A DNA stretch of 64,000 nt from Tessaracoccus timonensis (GTDB taxonomy: Bacteria; Actinomycetota; Actinomycetes; Propionibacteriales; Propionibacteriaceae): the NCBI RefSeq assembly GCF_900343145.1, contig NZ_LT996886.1, positions 930,001-994,000 on the forward strand, written 5' to 3'. The notes beneath the pieces are model-generated. The model made no database searches, was not told the DNA's origin, and worked only from the letters and a program-made list of their open reading frames with translations. Shown here piece after piece: positions 51,562 to 58,904 of this stretch (the stretch's first letter is position 1; every line of letters starts with the position of its first letter). Both the position numbers and the translations under genes were made by a program.

Positions 51562-52383
51562 CTACGGCAGCTCGGGTGCCTCGTCGAGGGTATCGAGGTC
51601 GGGCGCCCAACCATCCACCAGCTCGAAGACACCTTCCAGTACCTCCGAAGGGCGGAATGGATACTCCTCCATGCTCTCGTGCGTCTCGATTCCGGTCAGC
51701 ACAAGCGCAGTGTGGAGGCCGGCTTCCATGCCCGCGACGATGTCGGTGGACATGCGGTCGCCGATCATGCCGGTGGTCTCCGAGTGCACGCCGATGCGGT
51801 TGAGCGCGGAGCGGAACATCATCGGGTTGGGTTTACCGACGATGTACGGCGTGCGGTTCGTCGCCTCTTTCACGAGCGCGATGATGGCGCCGGTGGCCGG
51901 GAGCACACCGTCGGCGCTGGGGCCCGTCGGGTCGGGGTTGGTGGCGATGAACCTTGCCCCGCCCAGAATGAGGCGGATGGCCGTCGTGATTTGTTCAAAG
52001 GAGTAGGTGCGGGTTTCGCCGAGGACGACGAAATCTGGCGAGCGGTCCGTCATGACGAAACCGGCCTCGTGCATCGCGGTGATCAGGCCTGCTTCCCCGA
52101 CAACGTACGCGGTGCCTCCGGGCTGCTGACGCTTCAGGAAATCCGCAGTGGCAAGGGCCGACGTCCACACCCGCTGCTCCGGAACTTCGAGGCCTGAGGC
52201 ATGCAGGCGAGCGGAGAGGTCGCGCGGGGTGAAGATGGAGTTATTGGTGAGCACGAGATACTCCGTGCCGCGCTCGTTCCACTGGTTGATGAGTTCGCGC
52301 GCGCCAGGCAGTGCGTGGTTCTCATGGACGAGTACGCCGTCCATATCGGTGAGCCAGGAGACGACATCGGATCGATCAGTCAT
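51562..52383 (-). CDS. HAD-IIA (NagD-like) phosphatase
   Basis: A 273-residue HAD hydrolase. Motif I is WLTDMDGVLVHEN (nucleophile and acid/base aspartates), motif II is YLVLTNNS, and motif IV is TGMIGDRMSTDIVAGMEAG, with the type IIA cap between. Members dephosphorylate small metabolites such as nucleotides or sugar phosphates. TAGGCT lies six bases before the ATG (52390-52395), so the mRNA is probably leaderless. Confidence 0.9.
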   Translation of the reverse strand: MTDRSDVVSWLTDMDGVLVHENHALPGARELINQWNERGTEYLVLTNNSIFTPRDLSARLHASGLEVPEQRVWTSALATADFLKRQQPGGTAYVVGEAGLITAMHEAGFVMTDRSPDFVVLGETRTYSFEQITTAIRLILGGARFIATNPDPTGPSADGVLPATGAIIALVKEATNRTPYIVGKPNPMMFRSALNRIGVHSETTGMIGDRMSTDIVAGMEAGLHTALVLTGIETHESMEEYPFRPSEVLEGVFELVDGWAPDLDTLDEAPELP

Positions 52384-52395
52384 AACTCCAGCCTA
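52384..52395 (-). promoter_or_regulatory. Putative leaderless -10 of the HAD phosphatase gene
   Basis: TAGGCT (minus strand, 52390-52395), then six bases, then ATG 52383. The same hexamer and spacing occur at the Gfo/Idh gene. Confidence 0.45.
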
Positions 52396-52415
52396 CGCGA
52401 CGCTCCGTTGGCTGA

Positions 52416-53111
52416 TCAGCTGAGGATGATTGTGACCACCATCGCGAGCACGACGGTATTGAACAAGAGTGCGAGCACGCTCTGGGCACGGACGATGCGC
52501 CGGGCGTGACGGGTGCCGAACCGGACGTCGCAGGTGAGCATTGTGGCGATGTGCACCGAGGTGGTGAGGAAGTCGTCGAACTGGGGGCGCTCGTCGTGCT
52601 CGAATCGCATCGAGTCGCCGACGAGCCACATGCGGTGGTACTCGACAGCGAAAGACTGCACGACGATGACCCATGCGCCGACGACGGCTGCCGTACCAAG
52701 GAGCGCGGGCGACGCGGCGTCGGACACACGCTGTAGGCGCGCGAGCAGCAGTGCGAATACCACCGCCACCATCGAGGTGAGCGACGACGCCCCGACTGGC
52801 CCCATCGCGCCTAGCCAGCGTTCCCACGGGCGGGGCCCCTCGCGGAGGCGACGGGCCTCGTCGCGGAGGGCCTCCTCTGGCACACGCGTGCAGACGAGAT
52901 GAGTGAGGGTGACCTGCGCGAAGCAGCTGATGACCCAGAAGATGAGGTAGATCGTGATGACCTGCGTCGTGACGCCGGCTACTTCCTTGGGCCCATGCAG
53001 CGTGAGGCGCCCTGTGGCGAACGCGATCCCAACTCCCGCAAGCATCACGAGCGCACTCAGGCCGAACGCCACGTAGTTGCGGATGATGTCGTTTCTGAGC
53101 CGGAGCAGCAC
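52416..53111 (-). CDS. DUF1345-family membrane protein
   Basis: A 231-residue protein with five TM helices. The family tail FDDFLTTSVHIATMLTCDVR, then ARRIVRAQSVLALLFNTVVL, is clear. GTG 53111 was chosen because AAGGGG precedes it and the residues LLRLRNDIIRNYVAFG are the natural start; the frame is open 26 codons further up. The function is unknown. Confidence 0.8.
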   Translation of the reverse strand: MLLRLRNDIIRNYVAFGLSALVMLAGVGIAFATGRLTLHGPKEVAGVTTQVITIYLIFWVISCFAQVTLTHLVCTRVPEEALRDEARRLREGPRPWERWLGAMGPVGASSLTSMVAVVFALLLARLQRVSDAASPALLGTAAVVGAWVIVVQSFAVEYHRMWLVGDSMRFEHDERPQFDDFLTTSVHIATMLTCDVRFGTRHARRIVRAQSVLALLFNTVVLAMVVTIILS

Positions 53112-53226
53112 GGCGGATCCCCTTCCGACGGTGTGTGTGCCAGGTAGTCTGCCAGCAGATTGGTCCAGCCGCGTCAGACAAGGCTGCATGGGCGGCGGCT
53201 CGTCGGTTCCAGAGGTAGCTCGTCGC

Positions 53227-53241
53227 TAGGGTGGCTGCATG
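53227..53241 (+). promoter_or_regulatory. Putative leaderless promoter of the fructosamine-kinase-like gene
   Basis: TAGGGT (53227-53232) lies six bases before ATG 53239; no Shine-Dalgarno. Confidence 0.45.
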
Positions 53242-54018
53242 GAGACGTTTCGCAAACAGGACTCGAAGGAAGCCATCGCTGCGGAGGCGGCCGGGTTGCT
53301 GTGGTTGACCGACGCGGGTGGCGCCCCCGTCGCGGAGCTGGTGAACGTGGGCGACACTTGGCTCGAGACGCGCCTGCTCGCCGAAGGGTTTCCGTCGCGG
53401 GAGGATGCGCGCGAGTTTGGCCGCGGGTTGGCTGCGACGCACGCGGCCGGTGCGGACTGGTGGGGAGCAGGCCCGCCTGGGCTCGGACAGAATTGGGAGG
53501 CGCACATGCCGGCGACGCTGGCGTCGGAGCCCCAGTGGGAGTCATTCGGGGAGTTCTTCGCCGAAACGAAGCTGGAGCCCTACCTGCGCAAGGCGCGCGC
53601 GATGGATGCCTCTGCCCGACGGGTCGTCGCCCAGGCTGTTGAACGCGTCGCAGCCGGAGAGTTCGACGCGCCCCAGCCGGCGTTGTGTGTAGAGCGCGGT
53701 GCGGCGGTGGCGCGCACGCACGGTGACTTGTGGGGCGGCAACATCGTGTGGGCACGTGCGGCGTCGGGGACGGTGGGCACGCTCATCGACCCCCACGCGC
53801 ATGGCGGGCACGCTGAGACCGACCTCGCAGCGCTCCATGTGTTCGGCTCGGCGCATCTCGACGCGACGATGCAGGGCTACCAGGAGGTGAGCCCACTGGC
53901 CGACGGCTGGCGCGAACGGGTGCCCATGCATCAGCTCCATATGCTGTTGGTGCACGTGGTGCTCTTCGGCGCAGGGTATGTCGGGCAGACGCTGGCGGCC
54001 GCGCGGCAGGTTGCGTAG
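53239..54018 (+). CDS. Fructosamine kinase-family protein
   Basis: A 259-residue kinase-fold protein of the fructosamine/ketosamine-3-kinase family, which phosphorylates sugars attached to amino groups (deglycation). The catalytic loop ARTHGDLWGGNIVWA and the metal-binding LIDPHAHGGHAETDLAALHV correspond to HGDLWxGN and D-P-x-x-x-G-x-x-E-x-D. The N-terminal lobe is short compared with longer homologues (about 290 residues), as in many bacterial members. Confidence 0.9.
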   Translation: METFRKQDSKEAIAAEAAGLLWLTDAGGAPVAELVNVGDTWLETRLLAEGFPSREDAREFGRGLAATHAAGADWWGAGPPGLGQNWEAHMPATLASEPQWESFGEFFAETKLEPYLRKARAMDASARRVVAQAVERVAAGEFDAPQPALCVERGAAVARTHGDLWGGNIVWARAASGTVGTLIDPHAHGGHAETDLAALHVFGSAHLDATMQGYQEVSPLADGWRERVPMHQLHMLLVHVVLFGAGYVGQTLAAARQVA

Positions 54019-54025
54019 CCGGGTG

Positions 54026-54123
54026 CCATCCACAGGGTTCTCCACAGCGTGGAATAGATGCGTATTGGCTTGTAGACTGCATTTCTCAGCGTGAGCTCCC
54101 TGGGAGTTGTCCACATATCCACA
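54026..54123 (+). other. Cluster of four DnaA-box-like 9-mers
   Basis: CCATCCACA (54026-54034), TTCTCCACA (54038-54046), TTGTCCACA (54107-54115) and ATATCCACA (54115-54123) match TTATCCACA at 7-8 of 9 positions. TTGTCCACA is the form preferred in Actinobacteria. A comparatively AT-rich stretch lies between them. It is not next to dnaA or dnaN in this window. Confidence 0.4.
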
Positions 54124-54177
54124 GGTTTGCAAACCTTGCAAGTTTGGGCACTCGGTGGGTGCACCGACGTGCGCGGG

Positions 54178-54306
54178 TTTCGATTCGCCCACTTCGTGGG
54201 CTACTCAACCACCGTGTCCCCCTGACCATCGAGTAGCGCCGAAGGCGCGTATCGAGATGCTGCCCCGGGTTTCGGTACGCCGCCTGCGGCGGCTACTCAA
54301 CCAGCG
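54178..54306. repeat. GGTTGAGTAGC / TATCGAAACC-type repeats, further copies
   Basis: Three linked units, partly inverted: TTTCGATTCGCCC...GGGCTACTCAACC (54178-54212), CATCGAGTAGCGCCGAAGGC...TATCGAGATG (54226-54261) and TTTCGGTACGCC...GGCTACTCAACC (54270-54302). They fill the gap between the fructosamine-kinase gene and lgt, where no coding frame is evident. Confidence 0.8.
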
Positions 54307-54319
54307 GGATGAGGCGCCC

Positions 54320-55246
54320 TCACTCGTCGTCGGATACCTCTTCCGCTGACTCTTCTGACTCCTCTATCTCCTCCGGCGCATCGGACTCCTCCGGCTCTTC
54401 CGCCTCAGCCGCTTCCTCAATGTCATCAATCCGCTTCGCGGACGCCCAACTGAACAGAATGACGCCGGCAACCACCATCGGCAGCGACAGCCACTGCCCC
54501 ATACTGAGGCCCAAGCTGAGGTAGCCCAGGTGCGCGTCCGGCTCGCGGAAGTACTCACCCACAAACCGAGCCAACCCATACCCAGCCACGAACAGCCCCG
54601 ACACTTGCCCGCGATAGCGGTTGCGCTTCGCTGCGTAGAACCACACGACGAGGAACAGCAGCAGCCCTTCCATCAGTGCCTGATAGAGCTGCGACGGGTG
54701 ACGCGCCACGTCGCCTCCTGTGGGGAAGACCATCGCCCAGGGGAGCCCGTCGGGAGCAGGGCGGCCCCACAGTTCTCCATTGATGAAGTTCCCGAGCCGG
54801 CCGAACATGAGGCCGGGCGCGACGACGGGGACGACGAAGTCGGCGATCTGCAGCATTGGGCGCTTCCGCCGCCACGCCAGATACACGAAGCCGAGGAAGA
54901 CGCCGATAGCGCCGCCGTGGAAGCTCATGCCGCCATCCCAGACTTTGAAGATGTCGACGGGGTGGGCCACGTAATAGGCGGGCTTGTAGAAGAAGCAGTA
55001 CCCCAAGCGGCCGCCGACGAGGACGCCGACGATGGCAGCGGTGAGAATATCCTCGATGAATTCCTCGCTGTACGGCTCGGGTTTGGTGATGGAGCGGTAT
55101 GGCTCGTGGGTGAGCCTGCGTCGCATGAGGATATACGCCACCGCGAAGCCGATGAGGTACATGATGGCGTACCAGTGAATCTGCAGCGGCCCGAGGCGGA
55201 GCGCCACTGGGTCGATGTCGGGGAAGGTCAGCACGAGACTCGTCAC
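54320..55246 (-). CDS. lgt: Prolipoprotein diacylglyceryl transferase
   Basis: A 308-residue, seven-TM enzyme that adds diacylglycerol from phosphatidylglycerol to the lipobox cysteine, the first step of lipoprotein maturation. The Lgt signature is GRLGNFINGELWGRPAP around residue 155. Other conserved parts are GGRLGYCFFYKP and WDGGMSFHGGAIGVFLGF. The C-terminus carries an acidic extension of about 35 residues (EAEEPEESDAPEEIEESEES) not present in most bacteria but common in Actinobacteria. The start is taken as GTG 55246. It would act on the lipoproteins encoded at 2251 and 38573. Confidence 0.96.
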   Translation of the reverse strand: MTSLVLTFPDIDPVALRLGPLQIHWYAIMYLIGFAVAYILMRRRLTHEPYRSITKPEPYSEEFIEDILTAAIVGVLVGGRLGYCFFYKPAYYVAHPVDIFKVWDGGMSFHGGAIGVFLGFVYLAWRRKRPMLQIADFVVPVVAPGLMFGRLGNFINGELWGRPAPDGLPWAMVFPTGGDVARHPSQLYQALMEGLLLFLVVWFYAAKRNRYRGQVSGLFVAGYGLARFVGEYFREPDAHLGYLSLGLSMGQWLSLPMVVAGVILFSWASAKRIDDIEEAAEAEEPEESDAPEEIEESEESAEEVSDDE

Positions 55247-55312
55247 CCATGTAGCTTGTCACATTCTCGACGCGGATCGTCTGCAGGCCGCTGGGCGATG
55301 ACCCCGAGAAAC

Positions 55313-55388
55313 TGACCGTTATCCTCCACAAGAAGCTACTGACCCCCGCTTTTCAGCGCTTTCTTGCAGGCGTGGAGGATAACGGTCA
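55313..55388. repeat. 76-bp palindromic element, copy 4
   Basis: Arms at 55313-55329 and 55372-55388 (GACCGTTATCCTCCAC / GTGGAGGATAACGGTC) are perfect, with a loop of copy-3 orientation. It lies 66 bp upstream of the lgt start and 73 bp before tRNA-Ala. Confidence 0.9.
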
Positions 55389-55461
55389 ACTTCGCGGTTC
55401 GCGTGGGGCGTGCGAGTTGCGGAAGAGCGCGCAACCGTGGCTATACTTACCGGGCGTCCTT

Positions 55462-55534
55462 GGGGCATTAACTCAACTGGTAGAGTGCCACCTTTGCAAG
55501 GTGGAAGTTAGGGGTTCGAGTCCCCTATGCTCCA
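55462..55534 (+). tRNA. tRNA-Ala (TGC anticodon)
   Basis: A 73-base cloverleaf: acceptor GGGGCAT/ATGCTCC with discriminator A, anticodon arm CCACC-TTTGCAA-GGTGG, T-arm GGGTTCGAGTCCC. CCA is not encoded. In many Actinobacteria it directly follows tRNA-Ile; here it lies 10 kb away, on the opposite strand. Confidence 0.95.
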
Positions 55535-55550
55535 CTTTTCTACAACATGA

Positions 55551-55587
55551 ACGCCCCCAGAAACCCCGGTTTCTGGGGGCGTTTTGG
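55551..55587 (+). terminator. Strong rho-independent-type terminator after tRNA-Ala
   Basis: A perfect 16-bp stem (AACGCCCCCAGAAACC and its complement) with a 2-base loop, ending in a short T-run (GTTTTGG), starts 16 bases past the tRNA. Confidence 0.85.
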
Positions 55588-55608
55588 TTAAGGCACGACG
55601 TGGACCCG

Positions 55609-55662
55609 CAAGATAGATCAAGTTCGTGGCGGGCAGACCAACCACGAACTTGATCTATCTTG
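55609..55662. repeat. 54-bp palindrome with perfect 21-bp arms
   Basis: Arms 55609-55629 and 55642-55662 are perfect complements around a 12-base loop; a one-arm copy is at 1131-1151. It lies between the tRNA-Ala terminator and the convergent 3-methyladenine glycosylase gene. Confidence 0.9.
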
Positions 55663-55682
55663 GGTCCCTTCGAGCTGAGAAC

Positions 55683-56264
55683 TCACTCCCTCGCTTGGCC
55701 CGCGGCCTTGCTGCGGCGGTAGGCGGAGACGGTGGGGTCGCCGGTCAGCCAGAAGCGCCAGGGCTCGTCGGCCGCGCGGGACACTCCGACGCGCGGTCCG
55801 CTCGACACATCCACGCTCGCCCGCCCCGGCTCCAGGCGCACCAACGAGCCAGCGTCAAAGAGAGGCACACCGGCGTCGGCCATGGTGATGCTCAGCGACT
55901 TCGTGAGATTGCCGGGCCCACGGGCGAGGCGCTCATCGGGCACGCCAGGGCGCCGACGCCGCGCCTCATCGATGCCGTCAACCACCCGGCCCGCGCGAAT
56001 CAACACCGCACTGGCAAAGCCTTCCGGTGAGCAGACTACGTTGCAGCAGGTGTGCCCGTGCATCGTGTAGCAGTAGAGATGCCCGGGCGGCCCGAACATC
56101 ACCTGGTTGCGCTTGGTCGGCCCCTTCCAGGCGTGCGACGCCGGGTCGTCTTGCCCGAGGTAGGCCTCCACCTCGGTGATCTCGACGGCCACGCTCCCTC
56201 GACGAAGCCGTGCGCCCAGCAGCGCACGAGCGCTGGCCAGCGCATCGCCTTGTAGCAGTTCCAC
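55683..56264 (-). CDS. DNA-3-methyladenine glycosylase (MPG/AAG type)
   Basis: A 193-residue base-excision-repair glycosylase that removes alkylated or deaminated purines. Family motifs: VEITEVEAYLGQDDPASHAW (catalytic Glu), KRNQVMFGPPGHLYCYTMHG with the intercalating tyrosine loop, and LARGPGNLTKSLSITMADAG. The start is uncertain: GTG 56264 is the first plausible one. The upstream gene ends 29 bases before it on the same strand, so the two could form an operon. Confidence 0.9.
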   Translation of the reverse strand: MELLQGDALASARALLGARLRRGSVAVEITEVEAYLGQDDPASHAWKGPTKRNQVMFGPPGHLYCYTMHGHTCCNVVCSPEGFASAVLIRAGRVVDGIDEARRRRPGVPDERLARGPGNLTKSLSITMADAGVPLFDAGSLVRLEPGRASVDVSSGPRVGVSRAADEPWRFWLTGDPTVSAYRRSKAAGQARE

Positions 56265-56292
56265 CTCGACGAGGCTACCCGCCGCCCAAGCA

Positions 56293-56679
56293 TCACGCAG
56301 TCCAACTCCGCACGACGATGAACGCGGCGCCGTCGCGCTCCCCGCCGTGTACCGCGAACCCGGCAGGGGGTTCACCGAGCGCATCCGCGACCACTTCGCG
56401 CGGGCCCGAATACGTGATGGCAAGCGGCAGCACCAGCCGGCCGTTCTGGAACGCTCGTTCTTCGGCTGCCGAACTCCAGCCTGCCCACGGCGTCTCCAGG
56501 GGAAGGTCGCGTGCACGCAGTTCAGCAGCTGCGGCATCGCAGACATCGCCATCTGCCCCAGCAGGAGGGGCGACGGCAAGGAAGGCGTCGTCGCGGGTCA
56601 GCCCTCGCCACCAGGACGTGAGTGCGGAGTAGTCGTCCACAGCGATTCCTCTCAGCCAGGCATAGCGGAAGCGTCTCAT
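56293..56679 (-). CDS. Unknown small protein upstream of the glycosylase gene
   Basis: A 128-residue protein from ATG 56679. N-terminus MRRFRYAWLRGIAVDDYSAL; C-terminal strands REVVADALGEPPAGFAVHGG and RDGAAFIVVRSWTA. It is mostly alpha/beta with no catalytic motif and no signal peptide. TACGCT five bases upstream of the ATG could give a near-leaderless mRNA. Divergent from the B12 riboswitch operon. No family recognised. Confidence 0.55.
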   Translation of the reverse strand: MRRFRYAWLRGIAVDDYSALTSWWRGLTRDDAFLAVAPPAGADGDVCDAAAAELRARDLPLETPWAGWSSAAEERAFQNGRLVLPLAITYSGPREVVADALGEPPAGFAVHGGERDGAAFIVVRSWTA

Positions 56680-56724
56680 TGGCAAGCGTACGCTAAGCCT
56701 GCCGATCGCAACTGCTGTGCTAGC

Positions 56725-56840
56725 GTGGGCGACGCTCAGTATTGAGTGAAGGCGCTACGCAGGAAGCCGGTGCGAATCCGGCGCTGTCCCGCAACCGTGT
56801 GGCCTCGGCCGAGTCGGATACTGCACCCGTCTTCGTCACG
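56725..56840 (+). promoter_or_regulatory. Cobalamin (B12) riboswitch
   Basis: The conserved core AGGAAGCCGGTGCGAATCCG (56761-56780) continues with GCGCTGTCCCGCAACCGTG and, after a variable stem, with GAGTCGGATACTGC. This is the classic adenosylcobalamin riboswitch pattern (P3-P5 core and B12 box). It precedes an operon whose products are fit for B12 capture and uptake. Confidence 0.9.
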
Positions 56841-56866
56841 ACACGTCGAGGGCTGCGTGGTCGTGC

Positions 56867-56899
56867 GCCCTGGCGCGCGAGGCCGCCCGCCAGGAGGGC
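56867..56899 (+). promoter_or_regulatory. Expression-platform hairpin hiding the Shine-Dalgarno
   Basis: CCTGGCG (56869-56875) is complementary to CGCCAGG (56888-56894). The latter overlaps the ribosome binding site AGGAGGG (56892-56898) of the first gene. When the riboswitch binds cobalamin this hairpin would block translation, the usual B12 feedback logic. Confidence 0.6.
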
Positions 56900-56901
56900 A
56901 G

Positions 56902-58026
56902 ATGAACGCCAAGCGCACCGCCTGCATAACGGTGCTGCTCGCTCTCTGCCTCACGCAGCTGCTCCCGCTCACCGCCCACGCCAAGTTCCGCGACGGCGCT
57001 TGCAAACGCGGCGAGGGTGTCACGGTCATCGTCGATTGGAACAAGTTCGACGGCGCCGGCACCGCCAAGCGCGAACTCATCCGCTGCATCCTGCTCGACG
57101 AGGGCGCCCAGGATTTCCCTGTGATCGACGACTCCGGGCGTGATATCGCCAGCGTGTTGCGGTCGGCGGGGATCCCTTTCGAGGCGGGCAACCTCATCAC
57201 CAACATCAACGGCATCCAGGACCCTCAGGACTGGTACTGGTTCTTCTGGGGTGGGGTGGATGGCCAGTGGCGAGGCAAAGGATCTTATAACCCCAAACCC
57301 AAGGTGGATTCCTTCGTCGGTATCGCGCTCGGCCCACTTGGCGAAACCAACATTCCCGTGCGCCACCCGACCTTCGAGGAGGAGCCTGAGCCCAGCCCCA
57401 CGCCAGGACCGACGGGGACACCCAAGCCAGATCCGACCGGCAAGCCCACACCAGATCCAACCCCCGGCCCGACCGGCAAACCGGATCCGGAGCCAAGCCC
57501 AGACCCGGAACCAGCACCGACCGGCAACCCAGACCCGAGCCCGACGGGAACACCCAAGCCAAACCCTACTGGGACACCGACTGCACCGTCGACGCACACG
57601 CCCACGCATTCCAGACGTCCATCGGCACGGCCTAACACTGACGCTCAGCCGCGCCCGCGCCCGGTGCCTCCGACGAGCACCCCGACGTCCAACGCCAGCG
57701 ACACCCCGAACCCCACCGCACCCCCGGGTACACCGAGCCCCTCTGCGACGGGCACCCCCACCCCGGATGCCTCGCCGACGCCGTCAGCACAGCCTTCGGA
57801 TAACGCGAGCGGCCCTGCCGCGGACGCCCCGAGCGCCACGCCGTCGATGGTGTGGGGCCGCGAGGAGGCGCAGCGTCAGCGCACCCCCGGCCAGGCATCG
57901 TCGACGGACACCTCGCGCAGCCCTTGGCTCGCCGGGGCACTCGCCGTCCTGATGGTGGGCGGCCTCGGCACCGCGGCGGGATTCGGCATGCGCGCCACGC
58001 ACACTCCCCCGCTGGAGGACGAATGA
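56902..58026 (+). CDS. Secreted DUF4430-like, putatively cobalamin-binding surface protein
   Basis: A 374-residue protein with a signal peptide (MNAKRTACITVLLALCLTQL, ending HAKF). Residues 35-160 hold a DUF4430/transcobalamin C-terminal-like domain (FDGAGTAKRELIRCILLDEG; IQDPQDWYWFFWGGVDGQWR). A long Pro/Thr/Ser/Gly repeat stalk follows (about residues 165-330, units like GPTGKPDPEPSPDP), ending in a TM anchor (WLAGALAVLMVGGLGTAAGF). AGGAGG precedes ATG 56902. Control by the B12 riboswitch and co-expression with an ECF transporter suggest that it catches cobalamin at the cell surface. The binding itself is inference. Confidence 0.75.
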   Translation: MNAKRTACITVLLALCLTQLLPLTAHAKFRDGACKRGEGVTVIVDWNKFDGAGTAKRELIRCILLDEGAQDFPVIDDSGRDIASVLRSAGIPFEAGNLITNINGIQDPQDWYWFFWGGVDGQWRGKGSYNPKPKVDSFVGIALGPLGETNIPVRHPTFEEEPEPSPTPGPTGTPKPDPTGKPTPDPTPGPTGKPDPEPSPDPEPAPTGNPDPSPTGTPKPNPTGTPTAPSTHTPTHSRRPSARPNTDAQPRPRPVPPTSTPTSNASDTPNPTAPPGTPSPSATGTPTPDASPTPSAQPSDNASGPAADAPSATPSMVWGREEAQRQRTPGQASSTDTSRSPWLAGALAVLMVGGLGTAAGFGMRATHTPPLEDE

Positions 58027-58904
58027 GCCGCGCTCTCCGCCTGCCCACACTGCGCAGCGCCCTGGTCGCTGCTGGCGCCGTCGCGCTCGGCCTCGCCTCG
58101 TCGCCACTAGCCCACGCCGCACCCCCGCCGGGAGCACTTGAGCTGTGCCAGGAGGCGCCGTCGGGATGCGCGATTCGAGTGGCCGACGACACCCGCGAGG
58201 GAGCCACCAACTCCGTCACCGTGCAGGGAGCGCCGCACGTCCGGGTCAAATTGCGCGCCTACCAGGCCATCGCCGACGGTGCTGAGCTGAAGGAACTCAA
58301 GCCGCTCGGCGACGGCGTCGAGGTGATCACCAACCGCATCGGCATCGCGACCGTGGATCTGTCGATCCCCGCAGTCGTCAAGGACGCGTCGAGCGGCTGG
58401 GCGCTCATCAGCGTCGACGGCGTGACCGGCAGCGACGTGTCGATGACCGTCGGCACCTTCGCCCCCTTCGGCGCCCGCATTCCCACGGTGCTGGGCGACG
58501 GGTTCGCGGCCGAGAAACCCGTCGGCGTTCCCCTCGACCTGCACGTGGTCGGCAGCATCCGGGGTACGCGCTTCGCCGTCGAAATGGAACACGACGACGG
58601 CACCTGGGAAGACATCACGTTGCAGCCCACACATGTCGATGCGGCACCCGATGAGGACGCCATCGTGCAGTACGCCCTCCCACGCGGCCTGACGTCGACG
58701 CCCAAGAAACTGCGTCTGCGTAACATCACCGACTCCTCGATTGACTCCATCTGGCTCGCCACCCCCTCCGCCGACGGCACGGCGGCCCTCGCCGAACACC
58801 CGACGACGACAGTCCAGGTGGTCGGCTTCGGCATTGCGGGCGCATCAGCACTCTTCGTGGCGGCCATGCTTGCAGCCGACACGGTGAGGAGGCGCCGTGA
58901 CTGA
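58023..58904 (+). CDS. Anchored exported protein of the B12 operon
   Basis: A 293-residue protein. It has a signal peptide (MSRALRLPTLRSALVAAGAV, cleavage near AHA), a beta-rich extracellular part with one early cysteine pair (LCQEAPSGC), and one C-terminal TM helix (VGFGIAGASALFVAAMLAAD) with a basic tail, RRRRD. Its start overlaps the DUF4430-like gene stop (ATGA). No family recognised. Likely a partner of the surface protein. Confidence 0.7.
   Translation: MSRALRLPTLRSALVAAGAVALGLASSPLAHAAPPPGALELCQEAPSGCAIRVADDTREGATNSVTVQGAPHVRVKLRAYQAIADGAELKELKPLGDGVEVITNRIGIATVDLSIPAVVKDASSGWALISVDGVTGSDVSMTVGTFAPFGARIPTVLGDGFAAEKPVGVPLDLHVVGSIRGTRFAVEMEHDDGTWEDITLQPTHVDAAPDEDAIVQYALPRGLTSTPKKLRLRNITDSSIDSIWLATPSADGTAALAEHPTTTVQVVGFGIAGASALFVAAMLAADTVRRRRD

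Noticed and set aside
57285-57638. Gly-rich minus-strand frame that looks like a repetitive PE-PGRS-type protein
   Set aside because: It is the complement of the Pro/Thr stalk of the B12 surface protein, hence its GSG/VGV periodicity.
57400-57800. Tandem-repeat DNA possibly a minisatellite or CRISPR-like array
   Set aside because: The periodicity is codon-level Pro/Thr/Gly repetition of the stalk; repeat units vary in length and there are no spacer/direct-repeat units.
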